Below, in pieces: positions 24,681 through 34,253 of a stretch of 64,000 nt of DNA. Origin of the DNA: Rhizobium johnstonii 3841. GTDB lineage: Bacteria > Pseudomonadota > Alphaproteobacteria > Rhizobiales > Rhizobiaceae. Position 1 is the stretch's first letter. The number at the start of each line of letters is the position of its first letter. A program made the translations under genes and the position numbers. The stretch covers positions 1,245,501 through 1,309,500 of the forward strand of contig NC_008380.1 in assembly GCF_000009265.1 (NCBI RefSeq), given 5' to 3'. The notes below the pieces were generated by a model. The model saw nothing but the letters and a program-made list of their open reading frames with translations. It had not been told where the DNA came from and made no database searches.

Positions 24681-27587
24681 CTAGGAGTTCGGATGTGTAT
24701 GCCCATCGCGACGAGCCTGACGAGCAGCGCTTTTGCTCCCCTTGCCGGCATCCCCCAAGGTATCGAGGAGTGCGCGCGCCTTCACCAGATCGCGGGTGGT
24801 GAGCCCTTCGCCGAAGCGTCGATAAATCGGTGCCAGAAGCCCGCCAACCCTTTCGCTTTGTCCCGACTGAGCCCAATGCTCGGCGAGAGCTGTTGCGGCG
24901 CGCAACTCCCATGACAGTGCACCTTGGTGGCGCGCGAGGTCGAGCGACTGAAAATAAAGGGCTTCTGCGGTTTTTACCGTCCGGTTGGCGCTTTCCTTGC
25001 CCAACAAAACCGCCTTTATGCGCAGCAGTTCCGGCATGCACCAGATTTCGCCGGTCGATGCCGAAAGCGCGACTGCCTCGCCGATCGCGGTCTGCCCCGC
25101 ATCAACGTCCCCATGATCCCCCAGACCCGCAGCGTAAACGCCGATATAGAAAGGGCAACGCATGCGGAAACCGACCACAAGAAGCTCATCGAGCGCGCCT
25201 CTCAACATCGCCAGTCCAGACGGATCACCGCTTTGCAGCAACCATTCTGCGCGCAGGCAGCGGCTCATGGCACTCCAAATCGACATCGCGTGCTCCGCGA
25301 CATGGGCTTCGATGCCAACAAGCAGGCGCTCCGCGGCAGCAAGGTCTCCCGTCCACAGCGCAATGGGGCAGGTCGTGTGGACGATGGCATTGCAGAGCGC
25401 GAGGGCGTGCTGCGAGGCCCGTGCCTCTTCCAATTGACGCTGCGCCATGGCAACCGCCTTGTCGGGATGCCCCTGCAGCCAGGTGACGTTCGCAAGGGTA
25501 CCCCTTGCCGCAGATCGTGGGTCCAACTGGAAACGCGCAATGTCGGAACGGGTCACGGGAGGGACATATCGGGAGATCATCCGTTCGAGGTGACGCCGTG
25601 CCTCGGCAAGCTCTCCCAAGTAGCGCAGAGCGGTTCCAGTCTGCCTATCGACATTGTTGCGTGCATCCAGATCGCCGCGGTCGGTTGCCAGCTTTCTTAT
25701 CCGATCCGCCATCCCCAAGGCCGATTGGTGATCGCCCGTCCAGGTGAAATAGTCGCACAATCCCCACAGGCACCTGAGCATGTATTCGGTGTCGTTGAGC
25801 ACTTCGGCGGAGCCGAGGGCTGTGGTCCAGGCGGTCTTGACTTCGGGTAGCGGGCCGCGGGTGTGAAGCAGCGCCGTGCCATAGGCAAGCTGCAGCTTCA
25901 TCTCGTCGCTCGCACTACGGAAATCGGCAAAACAACGACTGAGGGCGAGTTCTACCCCGGTGCGGCACTCCTCCAGGAGCGATAGATGTTCCCAAAACGG
26001 GAGAGCAGCAACCGTGAGCGCTACGCCGGTGGCAACGCTGCGGTTCCCGGAGAACGCCCAGCCCAAAGCACCGCGGATATCGTCCATCTTTCGCCCGTAC
26101 TCGGCGAGCCATTGGGCCGTCGGCCGGATTTTCCATTCCGCCTCGGCGCGTTTGGCGAGTTCGAGGAGATGTTCGGCGTGGCGCTGGCGCAGGCTGTTGC
26201 TTTCGCCGCTCTCGGCAAGTTTCTGCAGCGCATATTTGCGGGTTGTATCGAGCAATCTGTAGTGCGTCCCGAGCTCTCCTCTCTCCGTCGATATAAGCGA
26301 CTTCGCAACGAGGTTCGCGACACCGTGAATGCATCCGGAGCGGGCACGACCCTTGTCGACTGCAACGGCGCAGGCCGATTCGAGACTGAAGGCGCCTGCA
26401 AAGACCGAGAGCCGTCGCAGCAGGACGCGCTCAGGCTCGGCGAGCAGGCCATAGCTCCAGTCCAGCGTTGCAGCCAAGGTGTGGTGGCGAGGGTCGCCAC
26501 TCCGCCTATCGCTCAACACATGAGATTGATCGGCGAGAAGGTCGAGGAGTTCGCGTGTACTGAACGCATCCAGGCGCGGCGCGGCGAGTTCGATCGCGAG
26601 TGCCAGCCCATCGAGCCTGCGGCAGATCTCAGCAGCGACTGGCGCGTTCCCGTCGTTGAGCTTGAACTCGCCGCGACTTGCGGCCGCGCGCTCGACGAAG
26701 AGCTCGACCGCTGGGAACGCCAAAGCCTGGGCTGCGGAAAGTTCGGACACTTCGGGTGGTGTTTCGAGAGGCGGCAGGCGATAGACCTGTTCTCCGACAA
26801 CCCGCAGGGGTTCACGGCTCGTGGCGAGAATCCGTACCCTCGCGGCGGCGGCCAGGAGCGTTTCTGCGCAGGAGGCCACCGCTTCGATGACGTGCTCACA
26901 ATTGTCGAGCACAAGCATGAATTCCCGGTCGGTTGCGAAGGCGGCGACCGCAGCTTTGATATTCGCCGAGTGGACCCTCAATCCCATCGCCGTGGCGATC
27001 GCCGTCGGTACGAGAGTCGCATCGTTCACGGTCGCCAGATCAACGAACCAGATGCCATCGTGATACGCAGCAGTAAGTTGATCAGCTATTGCGAGAGCCA
27101 ACCTCGTCTTGCCGACGCCACCCGGGCCAACGATCGTCAAGAGGCGCGATACCTCAACTGCGCACCGGATTGCATCAACAGCATCGCCTCTTCCCACCAA
27201 ACGGGTTGTTGAAACAGGCAGATTGTTCGTGCGGGCACCTTGAGACGTCGCCGTGACGGAGGTGTCACTCTGGCCCGAAATACGCACGGGAAAGACGAAC
27301 CGATAACCCCGGCCGCTCACCGTCGCTATGTATTGCATGTCGCCCGGAGCATCGCCAAGCGCGCGACGAAGAGCTGCAACGTTTACCTTGAGATTGCTTT
27401 CCTCGACGAAGGTATCCGGCCAGACGCGCGACACAAGCTCAGCCTTGCCCACCAGTTCGCCGGGACGTTCGATCAGCGCCGCCAAAATTTCCAGTGCGCG
27501 GCTACCGACACGAACGGCCGTCTGATCCCGCATCAGCGACTGCCGTTCTGGTACAAGTACGTACGGGCCAAAGAAATAGGAAAGCAC
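24681..27587 (-). CDS. Giant wHTH-NB-ARC/AAA-TPR transcriptional regulator
   Basis: The 968-residue protein has an OmpR/PhoB-type winged helix at 1-100 (PERQSLMRDQTAVRVGSRALEILAALIERPGELV..GRGYRFVFP), then a STAND-type ATPase with Walker A GPGGVGKTRLA (about 153-163), Walker B FMLVLDNCEH and the ATSREPLRV sensor, followed by a long TPR/helical region. The layout is shared with AfsR/SARP- and CadC-like regulators that respond to an effector bound by the C-terminal repeats. It probably controls the MFS/VOC/ABM/SDR genes to its left; that link is inferred from position. Confidence 0.8.
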   Translation of the reverse strand: MLSYFFGPYVLVPERQSLMRDQTAVRVGSRALEILAALIERPGELVGKAELVSRVWPDTFVEESNLKVNVAALRRALGDAPGDMQYIATVSGRGYRFVFPVRISGQSDTSVTATSQGARTNNLPVSTTRLVGRGDAVDAIRCAVEVSRLLTIVGPGGVGKTRLALAIADQLTAAYHDGIWFVDLATVNDATLVPTAIATAMGLRVHSANIKAAVAAFATDREFMLVLDNCEHVIEAVASCAETLLAAAARVRILATSREPLRVVGEQVYRLPPLETPPEVSELSAAQALAFPAVELFVERAAASRGEFKLNDGNAPVAAEICRRLDGLALAIELAAPRLDAFSTRELLDLLADQSHVLSDRRSGDPRHHTLAATLDWSYGLLAEPERVLLRRLSVFAGAFSLESACAVAVDKGRARSGCIHGVANLVAKSLISTERGELGTHYRLLDTTRKYALQKLAESGESNSLRQRHAEHLLELAKRAEAEWKIRPTAQWLAEYGRKMDDIRGALGWAFSGNRSVATGVALTVAALPFWEHLSLLEECRTGVELALSRCFADFRSASDEMKLQLAYGTALLHTRGPLPEVKTAWTTALGSAEVLNDTEYMLRCLWGLCDYFTWTGDHQSALGMADRIRKLATDRGDLDARNNVDRQTGTALRYLGELAEARRHLERMISRYVPPVTRSDIARFQLDPRSAARGTLANVTWLQGHPDKAVAMAQRQLEEARASQHALALCNAIVHTTCPIALWTGDLAAAERLLVGIEAHVAEHAMSIWSAMSRCLRAEWLLQSGDPSGLAMLRGALDELLVVGFRMRCPFYIGVYAAGLGDHGDVDAGQTAIGEAVALSASTGEIWCMPELLRIKAVLLGKESANRTVKTAEALYFQSLDLARHQGALSWELRAATALAEHWAQSGQSERVGGLLAPIYRRFGEGLTTRDLVKARALLDTLGDAGKGSKSAARQARRDGHTHPNS

Positions 27588-27875
27588 GATCGAAGCTCCG
27601 GACGCAAACGTACAAACCCCTTGAATACGTGAACGATCGCTTAATGAAACCGCTCACAGCCCCAGGACAATAACCAATATCACATGTGAAATACATCTAT
27701 GGTCCCACCTCCAATCAACGGCAGTTCTGCGCCCTCGTTGCAGTCCTGGAGATGTTTGGCTCTTTCTGGAAAGCCCGACATGTTCGGAGCTTCGGGAAGG
27801 CGCGCTGCACCTTGCAGCATTCGCACCGGTGTGCCTGACCGCCATTAACGGAGGCGCGCCTGGAGAGCGGGGACG

Positions 27876-28772
27876 CTAGCCAGCCATCTGCGCGCGTAGG
27901 CGGGGCGCGATCCAGTCGAGGAAGCAACGCACCTTCAGCGGCAGGGGATCGGCTGGTCCATGGACAACGTTCACCGGAAGCGGTTCCGGTGCGAACTCCG
28001 TCAGCAATTCCTGCAGCGCGCCGGAGCGCAATTGATCGGAGATCTGGTAAGACAGCACGCGGATAATGCCGATACCGGCCAGTGCGGCCTGAATGGCAGC
28101 CTCCGTCGTGTTGACCGCGAGTTTGTAGCGCGGCTCGACGGCAAAGGCCGCGCCATCCCGCCGGTAGCGCCATTCCGGCGCGGTTGCGAAGCCCTGGAAG
28201 CTTATGCCGTCATGCTGGGCGAGGTCATCCGGCTGACGCGGCACTCCTCGGCGGGCGAGATAGTCGGGGCTCGCGCAGATCACCCGGCGGACGGTGCCCA
28301 CGCGCGTTGCGATAAGCGCGCTGTCCGCCAGATGCCCGATCCGCAGGGCCACATCGACGTGCTCATCCGCCAGACTTAGCTGCCGATCGACCAGGCTCAG
28401 GCGCAGGTTGATATCGGGTTGCTCCTTCAGGAATTCCAGCGCAATTGGCAGCAGATGGCGCTCGCCGAAGGCAATCGGTGCGGTCACGTGCAGCCCGCCA
28501 CGCAGCGCGCTGTAATCGCCGTTGGCCTGCCGCTCCGCCGCGTCCAGTTCCTCCAGAATGCGACGTGACGCGGCGACGAAGGCGCGCCCCTCCTCCGTCA
28601 CGGCGAGGCCGCGGCGGGTGCGCAGGACCAAGCGCACGCCAAGGTGCTTTTCGAGATCGGCGACCTTGCGGCTGACCGTGGCGAGCGGTGCATGCAGTCG
28701 CCGCGCCCCGGCCGAGAGGCTGCCTGCCTCGACCACCGCCAGCAGCACCGACATTGCTTCGAACCGATCCAT
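27876..28772 (-). CDS. LysR-type regulator (divergent from MBL gene)
   Basis: This 298-residue LTTR has MDRFEAMSVLLAVVEAGSLSAGARRLHAPLATVSRKVADLEKHLGVRLVLR as DNA-binding part, and a PBP-like domain with DEHVDVALRIGHLADSALIATRVGTVRRVICASPDYL. This CrgA-like group often represses redox or detoxification genes. The start is the ATG at 28770-28772; an upstream extension has no ribosome site. A 7-bp dyad at 28810-28827 lies between it and the divergent hydrolase gene. Confidence 0.8.
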   Translation of the reverse strand: MDRFEAMSVLLAVVEAGSLSAGARRLHAPLATVSRKVADLEKHLGVRLVLRTRRGLAVTEEGRAFVAASRRILEELDAAERQANGDYSALRGGLHVTAPIAFGERHLLPIALEFLKEQPDINLRLSLVDRQLSLADEHVDVALRIGHLADSALIATRVGTVRRVICASPDYLARRGVPRQPDDLAQHDGISFQGFATAPEWRYRRDGAAFAVEPRYKLAVNTTEAAIQAALAGIGIIRVLSYQISDQLRSGALQELLTEFAPEPLPVNVVHGPADPLPLKVRCFLDWIAPRLRAQMAG

Positions 28773-28809
28773 CGAAACCTTCCAGAATTTGAGAGGTAAG
28801 TTCTCTAAA

Positions 28810-28827
28810 TGATAGGATACCCTATCA
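28810..28827. promoter_or_regulatory. Dyad between LysR and MBL-fold gene
   Basis: TGATAGG-ATAC-CCTATCA is a perfect 7-bp inverted repeat, centred 47 bp from the LysR start and about 90 bp from the hydrolase start. It has the size and position of an LTTR recognition site. Confidence 0.5.
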
Positions 28828-28910
28828 ATTGTGGATATCATAGCTTTCATGTCGTCCAGGGGACGCCGGCCGGCTGGCTCCCGTATTGCCAAAGATCCGG
28901 AGGAACACGC

Positions 28911-29903
28911 ATGCCTCAACTTTCACGTCGCGCCTTTGCCAGCGCGCTTCCTTTGGGCCTCATCGGGGGGAGCCTCCTCGGGGGAGACCTGATCGGTGGC
29001 GCTCTCGCACCCGCCCTTGCCGCGACGCAGGATACCGCTCAGACGCCGGTCAGCGTTACGCCGCTGGCGCAGATCCGCATTGGCCGCTTCACGGTGACAG
29101 CCCTGACCGACGGGTATGCCGATATGCCCTACGACTATTTCCCGGGACGCGCCGCGGCCGAGGTCGAACAGGCGGCAATCGCGCAGTTCACCGCCCGGCC
29201 GAGCGGCGTGCGGTTCCTCTTCAACCAGTATCTGGTCGACGATGGCGAGCGCCGGATCCTGATCGATGCCGGTCCAGCGGGCTCGATCGGGCAGACCGGC
29301 GAACTGCCGCAGGCGCTCAGCGCGCTCGGCCTGCAGCGCGACCAGATCGACGCGGTGATCGTGACGCATATGCACCAAGACCACATGGGCGGTCTGATCG
29401 TCGGGGGCAAGAACAACTACCCCAAGGCGGAACTCTACATCGATCGTCGTGACGTCACCCATTGGACCGACCCGGCCAAGCGCAGCGGCGCGCCCGATTA
29501 TCTGCAGACCAGCTTCCAAATGGCGGGGGAGGTCGTGCGCCTCTATCCGAAACTCCAGGCGATTGACGGCGAGCGTGAGATTGTGCGGGGCGTCTCCATT
29601 GTCGACCTTACCGGCCATACACCCGGCCATATCGGCGTGCGGGTCGAAGATGGCGGGCAGAGCCTCATCATGGTTTCGGATATGATCTTTCCGGTCGTGC
29701 ATCCTGGGGCGACCGATGTGTTCTTCCTGTTCGAGCAGGACCCTGCAGCGGCCAAAGCGATGCGCGACCGCTTTTTTCCTCGCGCCGCTTCGGAGGGCGC
29801 GCTCATCGCCGCCACGCACATGCCCTTCCCAGGGCTCGGCCGTGTCGTCGCCGACCGCGGGCAGATGCGCTGGCAGGTAGCGGACTGGGCCTTGCAGAAC
29901 TGA
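28911..29903 (+). CDS. Tat-exported metallo-beta-lactamase-fold hydrolase
   Basis: The 330-residue product has a Tat leader (LSRRAFASALPLGLIGGSLLGG) and an MBL domain: THMHQDHMGG with H153, H155, D157, H158, then GHTPGHIGV and SDMIF for the remaining ligands, and a late ATHMPFPGLG. It belongs to the AHL-lactonase/quinoprotein-associated MBL group; the substrate may be a lactone or ester, unproven. GGAGG lies seven bases before the ATG. The first gene in a transcript that once continued into a flavoprotein gene, now broken. Confidence 0.8.
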   Translation: MPQLSRRAFASALPLGLIGGSLLGGDLIGGALAPALAATQDTAQTPVSVTPLAQIRIGRFTVTALTDGYADMPYDYFPGRAAAEVEQAAIAQFTARPSGVRFLFNQYLVDDGERRILIDAGPAGSIGQTGELPQALSALGLQRDQIDAVIVTHMHQDHMGGLIVGGKNNYPKAELYIDRRDVTHWTDPAKRSGAPDYLQTSFQMAGEVVRLYPKLQAIDGEREIVRGVSIVDLTGHTPGHIGVRVEDGGQSLIMVSDMIFPVVHPGATDVFFLFEQDPAAAKAMRDRFFPRAASEGALIAATHMPFPGLGRVVADRGQMRWQVADWALQN

Positions 29904-29952
29904 GGTCCGCTGCGGCGGGCCCCGCTACGGCAGTCGTGAGGGTAGAAACGGC

Positions 29953-30228
29953 ATGAGCACCAGATATCTCGGTATCGCCACGACGGCCTCCGTCGCGGCC
30001 GCGCAGGAACACTATGGCAGCGCGGCGCAGTGGGAGCGGATAGGCGCGCGCGGCCACGCAGAGAGGATCCGGTGCTGGCGAAGAAGCTGACCGTGCCTGA
30101 CTTACCCCGCTCGCGTGGAACGTCTCGTCCTTATCGCGGTGGAGGCATTCGACTGGAACTGCCCGCAGCATATCACGCTGCGCTTCACGCAGGCTGAGCT
30201 AGAGCGTTGGCGAACTCAACCAAAATAA
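29953..30228 (+). pseudogene. Collapsed pyridoxamine-oxidase-family flavoprotein gene
   Basis: The start MSTRYLGIATTASVAAAQEH and GSAAQWERIG match the N-terminus of PPOX proteins of about 200 residues. The end VERLVLIAVEAFDWNCPQH and ITLRFTQAELERW match the C-terminus. The middle, with the FMN site, is missing, and an extra T near 30102 shifts the frame between LAKKLTVPD and YPARVERL. The gene has been lost by a large internal deletion plus a frameshift. Confidence 0.7.
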
Positions 30229-30417
30229 TCATTGGGGATGGAATTGACATCATAAACAGCATCAAGACGAATGACGGCGCGCAGAGCGGGCGCATCGGCT
30301 TCGGCTCCGCCCCGCAATACCTCTCCGCAAGCATTAACGAAACACGCTGCTCTCCTCTGGATGTCGATCTCGTCGGTTATGGGCCAGATTCTCTGCGTCC
30401 GAAAGCGCGTTCGGTGA

Positions 30418-31308
30418 TCACCTGCCGATATAGGCGGCCAGTTCGTCCGGCGTGCCGTTGGGGAAGGCCTGTTTGAGAAAGTCCAGGAACGCCGATACGC
30501 GCGCGCTGAGCAGCCGCCGCGATGGGTAGAGTGTCCAGAGAGCGATTTCGGGGCCGTCGATATCGCCCCAATTGACCAGGGTGCCGTCAGCCAGGTCGTG
30601 GCTGACCAGCGAAATGGGAAGACGTCCTGCACCGACGCCGGCGCGCACCGCATCTCGGACCATGATGAGCGTCGCCAAGGTGAGCACAGGTTCGATCCTG
30701 ATCGCCGACCGGCCGCCTGGTGTCTTCACCGGCCATGTTTGGGCTTCGCCTGCGCCACGCGCAACGCCGGGAGCGGCGTGTCCGCCGGTCGGGCGAGGGA
30801 GATCGGGGCTCGCCACCACCACCAGCCGGTCGCGCAGAAACGCCCGCCCGACCAGGCTTTCGTCGGGATCGGGATTGACCCGGATGACCAGATCGTAGCC
30901 TTCCTCGATCATATCGACGGGCCGGTCCTCACTCGTCACCTCGAGCCTCACCTCCGGATATTGGAGGGTAAAGCCGGCGGCGATCCTGCCCATTGCGGTT
31001 TGGGAAAAATGCAACGGTGCACTGATCCGCAATCTCCCCTTGGGTTTTTGACCGCCGGAGGCAATCGCCGCAGCCGTCTCGTCCAGTTCGGCGAGCAGCG
31101 CCCCCGTCCGCTCGAACAGCGCCCGTCCTTCCTCGGTAAGCTTCAGGTTCCGCGCACCCCGTTCAAACAGCCGTAGATCAAGGCCGCTTTCCAGCTCGGC
31201 GACACGCCGCGACAATGTCGCCTTCGGCCGGCCTGTCGCCCTTGCCGCTTTGCCGAAGCCACCATGGCGGGCAACGAGATTGAAATCGGCAAGCGCAAGA
31301 AGATCCAT
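30418..31308 (-). CDS. LysR-type regulator (divergent from NmrA gene)
   Basis: This 296-residue LTTR has the N-terminal MDLLALADFNLVARHGGFGKAARATGRPKATLSRRVAELESGLDLRLFERG and the effector domain GRLRISAPLHFSQTAMGRIAAGF and YDLVIRVNPDPDESLVGRAFLRDRLVVVASPDL. It is divergent from the NmrA-like gene at 31413. In the 104-bp gap GTCTATC occurs twice (31330 and 31347, 17 bp apart), a plausible binding site. Confidence 0.8.
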   Translation of the reverse strand: MDLLALADFNLVARHGGFGKAARATGRPKATLSRRVAELESGLDLRLFERGARNLKLTEEGRALFERTGALLAELDETAAAIASGGQKPKGRLRISAPLHFSQTAMGRIAAGFTLQYPEVRLEVTSEDRPVDMIEEGYDLVIRVNPDPDESLVGRAFLRDRLVVVASPDLPRPTGGHAAPGVARGAGEAQTWPVKTPGGRSAIRIEPVLTLATLIMVRDAVRAGVGAGRLPISLVSHDLADGTLVNWGDIDGPEIALWTLYPSRRLLSARVSAFLDFLKQAFPNGTPDELAAYIGR

Positions 31309-31412
31309 GTCTGTTCCACCAGTGAGACGGTCTATCTAAAATCGCCGTCTATCGGGCTGCCAGTGAACCACACATATTCGACGTGTCAAGCAACCCAACA
31401 CGGAGAAAGACC

Positions 31413-32282
31413 ATGACCATTCTCGTCACCGGCGCCACAGGCAATGTTGGCCGCCAAGTCGTCGAACACCTCGTCAAGCGCGGCGCCGATGTCCGTGCTC
31501 TTGTCCGCGACCCATCGAAAGCGGATTTCCCGGCTGGCGTCAGCGTCGCCCAAGGCGACTTCCTCGACGTCGACTCGCTGCGCAACGCCATGTCAGGCGT
31601 GTCGACGCTGTTCCTGCTCAACGCCGTGGTGCCAGACGAATTCACCCAGGCATTGATTGCGCTGAACGTCGCCCGATCGGCCGGCATCGAGCGGATCGTT
31701 TATCTCTCGGTGATCCACGCCGACGTCTACGTCAACGTGCCGCATTTCGCCGGCAAGTTCGGCGTCGAGCGGATGATCGAGCAGATGGGTTTCAAGGCGA
31801 CCATCTTGCGCCCGGCCTACTTCATCCAGAACGATCTGACGGTCAAAGACGTCATCACCGGCTACGGCGCCTACCCGATGCCGGTCGGTGCCAAGGGTCT
31901 CGCCATGATCGATGTTCGCGATATCGCCGAGATCGCCGCCCTTGAGCTGCTGCGCCGCGAACAGGCTGCGGAGCCGCTGGCGCTCGACCGTATCAACCTC
32001 GTCGGTCCGGAGACACTCACCGGAACCGATATCGCCGCCATCTGGTCCGACGTGCTCGCCCGCCCGATCCGCTATGGCGGCGACAATACCGAGGGCTTCG
32101 AGCAGAATCTCAAGCAGTTCATGCCGGCCTGGATGGCATACGACATGCGCCTGATGGGAGAACGCTTCCTGACCGACGGGATGCTGCCTGAGGCCGGCGA
32201 TGTCGAGCGCCTGACAAAGCTGCTCGGACGCCCGCTGCGCTCCTATTCCGCCTTCGCCTCGGAAACGGTTGCTTCCGCCTGA
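31413..32282 (+). CDS. NmrA-like atypical SDR, NAD(P)-binding
   Basis: The 289-residue product has the N-terminal TGATGNVGRQVV (6-17) for NAD(P), DVRALVRDPSKA and a C-terminal region without YxxxK, as in NmrA/TMR-like proteins. Members are redox sensors or quinone/azo reductases. The ATG follows GGAGAAAG. The AtaL-like gene follows 34 bp downstream, probably in one transcript under the divergent LysR. Confidence 0.8.
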   Translation: MTILVTGATGNVGRQVVEHLVKRGADVRALVRDPSKADFPAGVSVAQGDFLDVDSLRNAMSGVSTLFLLNAVVPDEFTQALIALNVARSAGIERIVYLSVIHADVYVNVPHFAGKFGVERMIEQMGFKATILRPAYFIQNDLTVKDVITGYGAYPMPVGAKGLAMIDVRDIAEIAALELLRREQAAEPLALDRINLVGPETLTGTDIAAIWSDVLARPIRYGGDNTEGFEQNLKQFMPAWMAYDMRLMGERFLTDGMLPEAGDVERLTKLLGRPLRSYSAFASETVASA

Positions 32283-32316
32283 AGCAACCAACGGATACCT
32301 CGAAAGGACTATCACC

Positions 32317-32790
32317 ATGATCTACGCGACCGCCACAGTTCCGGTGAATCCGGAAGGCGAAACCCCATTGACGCGCGCCGAGGCCTGGCAAGGTCTCGAA
32401 CGCAAGGCACGCGACGCCCGGCTCTTTCTTCCCGCCGGTCTCTGCACCCGCTGCGATGTCGTAGAGGAAAGCCCGACCCATTTCGTGCGCGAGGCGACGA
32501 TTGCCGGGCAGGATCTGCGCGAGATCATCACCCTGGACCGGCAAGGCAAGGTCACCTTCTTTCAGGCGACGGGGCCACGCGAGGGAGCGATCGTCAACGA
32601 GCTTTTCGAGGATGAAGACGGTCAGCTGCAACTGCGCTTCTACTGCTATCTCGGCCTGCGCGGCAAAGAGCCGAATGGCCCGGAAGAGCAGGCCGAGCAG
32701 GCACAATTCGATGGCGAAACGGGCTACAGGGCCGCCCTGCTATCGACACTGAAGCGGACCCGCGAATTGCTGGCAGAGGGAAAGCTCTAA
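32317..32790 (+). CDS. AtaL-like (DUF1857) SRPBCC protein
   Basis: This 157-residue protein matches the DUF1857/AtaL helix-grip fold: ATATVPVNPEGETPLTRAEAWQGLERKARDARLFLPAGLCTRCDVVEESPTHFVREATIAGQDLREIITLDRQGKVTFFQATG and a C-terminal helix ending in RTRELLAEGKL. The family binds hydrophobic small molecules; function unknown. The last part of the gene recurs as a fragment at 34254-34316. Confidence 0.75.
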   Translation: MIYATATVPVNPEGETPLTRAEAWQGLERKARDARLFLPAGLCTRCDVVEESPTHFVREATIAGQDLREIITLDRQGKVTFFQATGPREGAIVNELFEDEDGQLQLRFYCYLGLRGKEPNGPEEQAEQAQFDGETGYRAALLSTLKRTRELLAEGKL

Positions 32791-32839
32791 ATATCGTCGC
32801 AGCACAAGCAACAGGGCTGCGACCTTTCTCCAGCCTCAT

Positions 32840-32875
32840 CCTGAAGCGCCCCGAAGGGGCCTCGAAGGACGGGGC
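32840..32875. repeat. Alphaproteobacterial intergenic palindrome
   Basis: The segment from CTCATCCTGAAGCG through CCCCGAAGGGG to CTCGAAGGACGGGG carries the stem CCCC-GAA-GGGG and matches the widely scattered CATCCTGA..TCGAAGGA repeat of alphaproteobacteria (from memory). It lies between two convergent genes. Confidence 0.5.
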
Positions 32876-33005
32876 TGGCCATGGGCCGAGCCGCTTGTCG
32901 GTCAAAGCGGACAAGCGCCTTGCCGGCGTAGCGCTCACCGGGCGGGAGTTAATCTTGCCGGCATCCATATGGCTCGCGAAGGCGCGAAAGCCGGTACAGG
33001 GACGA

Positions 33006-33944
33006 CTATCGCGAGGTTTCCAGGCGGCCACCGGAGCGCAGAATGTTCAGCCAGGCCTGCGACGCTTTCTCCCCGCCTGTGCCCCCGAAATGGCAATCAT
33101 CGTAGCGGTCGTCTCCATCGAGTAACGCATCGGAATTTACGCCCTCTCGGATACCGTGGCCGCTTTTTGACAGGGCCAGTTGCGCCCGCACGACCGCATT
33201 GTCTGGAATATGCTCCTTGAAGCCGCCGTTGCTCGGTTCGAGGCATTTCGATGCGATCGAAATGTAAACAGGTGCTTCGACGCCGTGCTGACGCAACGTG
33301 TCAACCATCGACATGAAACGTTCCTGGTAGGCCTCCGCAGTGGTGCCCATAACGAGGTCCGCCTCTCCTTGAACCCAGAGGACGTTCGTTATCCGGTAAC
33401 CGGAATCCTGAAGCTGTTTCACGGTATCGACCAGCACGGGATTGAAGTCGCCACCTGCCGCCCATCTTGCGACCTCAGATCCGGAATATGCGAGAGGTGC
33501 GAGGATGACATTGTCATTTTGACCCGATGCGATCAAATTGTTCCCAAGGAGCGTCCAATACTCTCCCCTGGTATTGGTCGATCCAAGAAGGGGTGACGCC
33601 GCGATGAAGCAGCGTTTGTCAAAGGCGTTTACAACGCGCGCGCCATAATTCGACCGGTGCCGTTGTCCTCCGTAGTTGGCCGCGTTCGATTGGCCAAGAA
33701 TGAGTAAGACAGCAGTCCGGTCAGTCTGAGGCGGGCAGGCCACCAGCGTTTTCGATTCATCCCCGATCAGCCGTTCCTTGTCGTCGAAAGTATAACGGCT
33801 TGGAGCCGCCACCTTCTCTCCGCCAACCACTTTTTTCAGCGCGGAAAGTTGTGGCCAAGGAAAGATCTCACGTCTCGCGCTCATGCCGCCGAGAAAGTAG
33901 ATGGCGATCAAGGCGGCCAAGCCGACTGCCATTGTTCTGCGCAT
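33006..33944 (-). CDS. Exported SGNH/sialate-O-acetylesterase-like (CE6) protein
   Basis: The 312-residue product has an N-terminal membrane or signal segment (MRRTMAVGLAALIAIYFLGG). The esterase blocks are LLILGQSNAANYG (GQSN with the nucleophile Ser), GNNLIASGQNDNVILAPLAYSGSEV, VLWVQGEADLVMG (GE block), and a late DGDDRYDDCHFGGTGGE supplying Asp/His. CE6 enzymes remove acetyl groups from sugars of polysaccharides. The second Met (33944) is chosen as start since AAGG precedes it. Confidence 0.7.
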   Translation of the reverse strand: MRRTMAVGLAALIAIYFLGGMSARREIFPWPQLSALKKVVGGEKVAAPSRYTFDDKERLIGDESKTLVACPPQTDRTAVLLILGQSNAANYGGQRHRSNYGARVVNAFDKRCFIAASPLLGSTNTRGEYWTLLGNNLIASGQNDNVILAPLAYSGSEVARWAAGGDFNPVLVDTVKQLQDSGYRITNVLWVQGEADLVMGTTAEAYQERFMSMVDTLRQHGVEAPVYISIASKCLEPSNGGFKEHIPDNAVVRAQLALSKSGHGIREGVNSDALLDGDDRYDDCHFGGTGGEKASQAWLNILRSGGRLETSR

Positions 33945-34253
33945 GTCGTTGCCTTTCAAACATTATCCGATCACATGGAACCTATCGGACCGATCAAGGC
34001 TGCTCCAGCCATGAAGGTCCTTTACACTCCAGCCACATCTGCTTTCTTCGGGCATGATCTTTGTCGTCACGAAGATCGAGCCCCCTCGACGACAATTTCG
34101 CGCGGGGTCGCCGGAAACCTGCTCTAAACTATAGACCGGACCAGTGATTACAATCATCCGGATGGGTTAGATCGTACCTGCTATGGGCAGGACCAGATAA
34201 AGCAGCGGGCCGCCGATCATACGCGCGAAATCGCCGCCGGGGCAGGTCTCCGG
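33945..34253. other. Intergenic stretch, no gene seen
   Basis: No supported gene. The promoter of the esterase gene should lie at its left end. The right end leads into the AtaL-like fragment. Confidence 0.3.
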
